From positions 434,001-498,000 of the forward strand of contig OZ241973.1 in the NCBI GenBank assembly GCA_965204295.1: a stretch of DNA of 64,000 nucleotides, read 5' to 3'. The DNA comes from JAWKWH01 sp965204295 (GTDB lineage: Bacteria > Pseudomonadota > Alphaproteobacteria > Rhizobiales > Rhizobiaceae). This document shows positions 61,874-64,000 of this stretch, piece by piece. Every line of letters starts with the position of its first letter. Positions within the stretch are counted from its first letter, which is position 1. A program made the translations under genes and the position numbers. The notes beneath the pieces were generated by a model that was not told the origin of the DNA, did not search any database, and worked only from the letters and a program-made list of their open reading frames with translations.

Positions 61874-63934
61874 TCAAATATCCAGTTCGTCGGCGAATTC
61901 GGCCCGTTCCTGAATGAAACGGAAGCGCGCCTCCGGCTTGGCACCCATTAGCGCATCGACGGCGGTTTTCGTGGAGTCGGCGTCTTCCATCATCTCGACG
62001 CGCAGCAATGTGCGCTTCGCCGCATCCATCGTCGTTTCCTTCAATTGCCTGGGTAGCATTTCGCCCAAACCCTTGAACCTTCCGACGTCGATCTTGCCGC
62101 GGCCGGTAAATTCCGTCTCCAGAAGATGATCCTTGTGCGCGTCGTCCCGGGCATAAAGCGTCTTGCCGCCCTGATTGATGCGGTAGAGCGGCGGAACAGC
62201 CAGATAAAGATGTCCCCGCCGGATAAGGTCGGGAAGTTCCTGGTAGAAGAAGGTGATCAGCAGGGAGGCGATGTGCGCGCCATCCACATCGGCGTCGGTC
62301 ATGATGATCACGCGGTCGTAGCGCAGGTCTTCCTCGCGATATTTTTGACGCGTCCCGCAGCCAAGCGCCTGAATCAGGTCGGCGAGTTGCTGATTGGTCG
62401 TTAGTTTTTCCCGTCCGGCGCTGGCGACGTTCAGGATCTTGCCGCGCAACGGCAGAATCGCCTGCATCCGCCGGTCGCGCGCCTGCTTTGCGGAACCGCC
62501 GGCGGAATCGCCCTCGACGATGAACAATTCCGCTCCCGCCGCTGCGCCTTGCGTACAGTCGGCAAGTTTGCCGGGCAGGCGCAATTTGCGGACCGCGCTT
62601 TTGCGGACGACTTCCTTTTCCTGTCTCCGCCGAACCCGTTCATCTGCACGGGCAATCACCCATTCCAGCAGTTTGGTGGCTTGTTGCGGGCTGTCGGCCA
62701 ACCAGTGATCGAACCGGTCGCGCACGGCGGCTTCGACGATGCGGCCCGCCTCCGCCGTCGCCAGTCTGTCTTTGGTCTGCCCGACAAACTCGGGCTCGCG
62801 GATGAACACGGACAACATGCCTGCCGCCGTAATCATCATGTCGTCATTGGTGATGATCGACGCGCGCTTGTTCGCGGTCAGTTCTCCATATGCCTTCAGG
62901 CCGCGCGTCAATGCCGCCCTGAAGCCGGCTTCATGTGCGCCGCCCTCCGGAGTCGGAACCGTATTGCAGTAGGAATTCATGAAACCGTCGCCGCCATGCC
63001 AAATTATCGCCCACTCGACCGAGCCATGGCCGCCTCGCTTGTCGCTCTTGCCGGCGAACACCTCTGCCGTCACCTGATGTTCATTACCCAGACCGGCGAC
63101 GAGATAGTCCTTCAAACCGCCCGGAAAGTGGAACGTGGCCTTGTCCGGCGTTTCATCCTTCCCGCCAATCAGGGATGGAGCGCAAATCCAGCGAATTTCG
63201 ACGCCGCCGAAAAGATAAGCTTTCGACCGGGCCATGCGGTACAGACGCGCCGGCTCGAATTTCGTCTTGGCGCCGAAAATCTCCGCGTCCGGATGAAACC
63301 TCACCCTGGTCCCGCGCCGGTTGTGAACTTCTCCAAGATCCTCCAGCCCGCCCGCCGGCGCGCCTCTCGAAAATTTTTGACGGTAGAGCCGTCGCCCGCG
63401 CGCGACCTCCACCTCCAGCGTGTCCGACAACGCATTGACGACCGAGACGCCGACGCCATGCAGACCGCCCGATGTTTCGTAAACCCCGGAGTCGAACTTC
63501 CCACCCGCATGCAGCGTGGTCATGACGACCTCAAGCGCCGATTTCGCCTTGTATTTCGGATGCGGGTCGACAGGGATGCCCCGACCGTTGTCCGTGACGG
63601 ACAAAAACCCGTCGGAATCGAGTTCGACCTCGATGTAGCTGGCATGTCCTGCCACCGCCTCGTCCATCGAATTGTCGATGACTTCGGCGAACAGGTGGTG
63701 CAGCGCCTTTTCGTCGGTTCCGCCGATATACATGCCGGGGCGGCGGCGCACGGGCTCAAGCCCTTCGAGAACCTCGATGTCGGCGGCGCTATATCCTTCG
63801 CCCTGCCGCCGGGCCCGTTTTTTGCGCGAAACAGGCACCGGTCCCGGCGCGGCCGCTTCCGGCGCGTCGATTTCAGCAAACAGGTCCGCGGCGTCGTCTG
63901 TCACGAGGTGTCGTTCCGGCATCTGGCGAATCAC
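61874..63934 (-). CDS. parE: DNA topoisomerase IV subunit B
   Basis: 686 aa from GTG 63934 (an ATG at 63922 is an alternative). ATPase motifs EVIDNSMDEAVAGHA, TDNGRGIPVD and GGLHGVGVSVVNALS; TOPRIM motifs LFIVEGDSAGGSAKQARDRR and DADVDGAHIASLL. It lacks the gyrase-B insert after TOPRIM and the QTK loop reads HEAGF/YCNTVPTPEGG, as in ParE. It decatenates chromosomes with ParC, whose gene is not in the window. Confidence 0.94.
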   Translation of the reverse strand: MIRQMPERHLVTDDAADLFAEIDAPEAAAPGPVPVSRKKRARRQGEGYSAADIEVLEGLEPVRRRPGMYIGGTDEKALHHLFAEVIDNSMDEAVAGHASYIEVELDSDGFLSVTDNGRGIPVDPHPKYKAKSALEVVMTTLHAGGKFDSGVYETSGGLHGVGVSVVNALSDTLEVEVARGRRLYRQKFSRGAPAGGLEDLGEVHNRRGTRVRFHPDAEIFGAKTKFEPARLYRMARSKAYLFGGVEIRWICAPSLIGGKDETPDKATFHFPGGLKDYLVAGLGNEHQVTAEVFAGKSDKRGGHGSVEWAIIWHGGDGFMNSYCNTVPTPEGGAHEAGFRAALTRGLKAYGELTANKRASIITNDDMMITAAGMLSVFIREPEFVGQTKDRLATAEAGRIVEAAVRDRFDHWLADSPQQATKLLEWVIARADERVRRRQEKEVVRKSAVRKLRLPGKLADCTQGAAAGAELFIVEGDSAGGSAKQARDRRMQAILPLRGKILNVASAGREKLTTNQQLADLIQALGCGTRQKYREEDLRYDRVIIMTDADVDGAHIASLLITFFYQELPDLIRRGHLYLAVPPLYRINQGGKTLYARDDAHKDHLLETEFTGRGKIDVGRFKGLGEMLPRQLKETTMDAAKRTLLRVEMMEDADSTKTAVDALMGAKPEARFRFIQERAEFADELDI

Positions 63935-64000
63935 CCGGATGTTGTCATGGTTTGGCGCATGATGCGACCGACCTTCACGACACCCGGGTTAACGGGAGGT
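63935..64000. other. right edge of window
   Basis: 66 bp upstream of parE; no promoter can be assigned with confidence and no other gene is seen. Confidence 0.5.

Overview
The window reads as chromosome of a GC-rich alphaproteobacterium, probably Hyphomicrobiales-like. Support comes from the choXWV/betI choline locus, rpoH with its RpoH box, a serA-serC pair, yidD beside an IscU-like scaffold gene, and a CitE-like/MaoC pair. Conserved housekeeping genes (tRNA-Glu, rluD, rpoH, purA, serA, serC, tdk, folE, hisI, thrS, parE) alternate with highly repetitive accessory DNA.

The dominant feature is a family of 16 intact genes for about 310-330 aa proteins: three on the + strand (99-5396, one fused to a sulfotransferase) and thirteen head-to-tail on the - strand (25791-41761). 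Each protein has a divergent N-terminal domain of about 110-132 residues, then a nearly invariant Hedgehog/intein-like (Hint) domain that begins at an Asn-Cys dipeptide, then a roughly 60-residue tail. Two Hint alleles (A: TTILTPDGERAIETL; B: TRIATPDGDKPIEML) and two tails (A: LLPPNGLRGLPAIARRPL; B: LVPPELREALGIAPPSYM) are mixed among different N-terminal domains, and neighbouring genes can share an N-terminus but carry opposite alleles. Nearly every gene has its own TTGACG-16 bp-TATAAT-like promoter, a conserved leader, and in several cases variable-copy GCGGTGCGTCGC repeats just after the -10. Decayed fragments of the same genes lie at 1352-1500, 2207-2341, 11065-11153 and inside a broken DUF2333 gene at 42443-42548. 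The whole looks like a recombining, domain-shuffling cassette array with a shared autoprocessing module.

Between the + strand copies and tRNA-Glu lies a compact cluster (5762-11424). A - strand operon encodes a triple ubiquitin-like/E2 fusion, a JAB-E1 fusion and a DUF6527 protein. It diverges from a + strand operon of RHH, GNAT, XRE and ImmA/IrrE genes. The right edge of this cluster is fused to the last 30 codons of a Hint gene.

Core genes follow from 11203 to 25554: tRNA-Glu, a small membrane protein, rluD, rpoH, an unknown membrane protein, purA, an EamA transporter, serA and serC. A 4.5-kb element with a RecB-like nuclease/SF1 helicase sits between a 345-bp duplicated serA 3' end and the intact serA. 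After the Hint array comes an uncharacterised operon (42009-48561: coiled-coil protein, unknown, AAA+ ATPase, small ORF, unknown, decayed DUF2333 gene), then tdk, betI-choXWV, hisI-folE, the scaffold gene-yidD-thrS, several small-metabolism genes and parE at the right edge.
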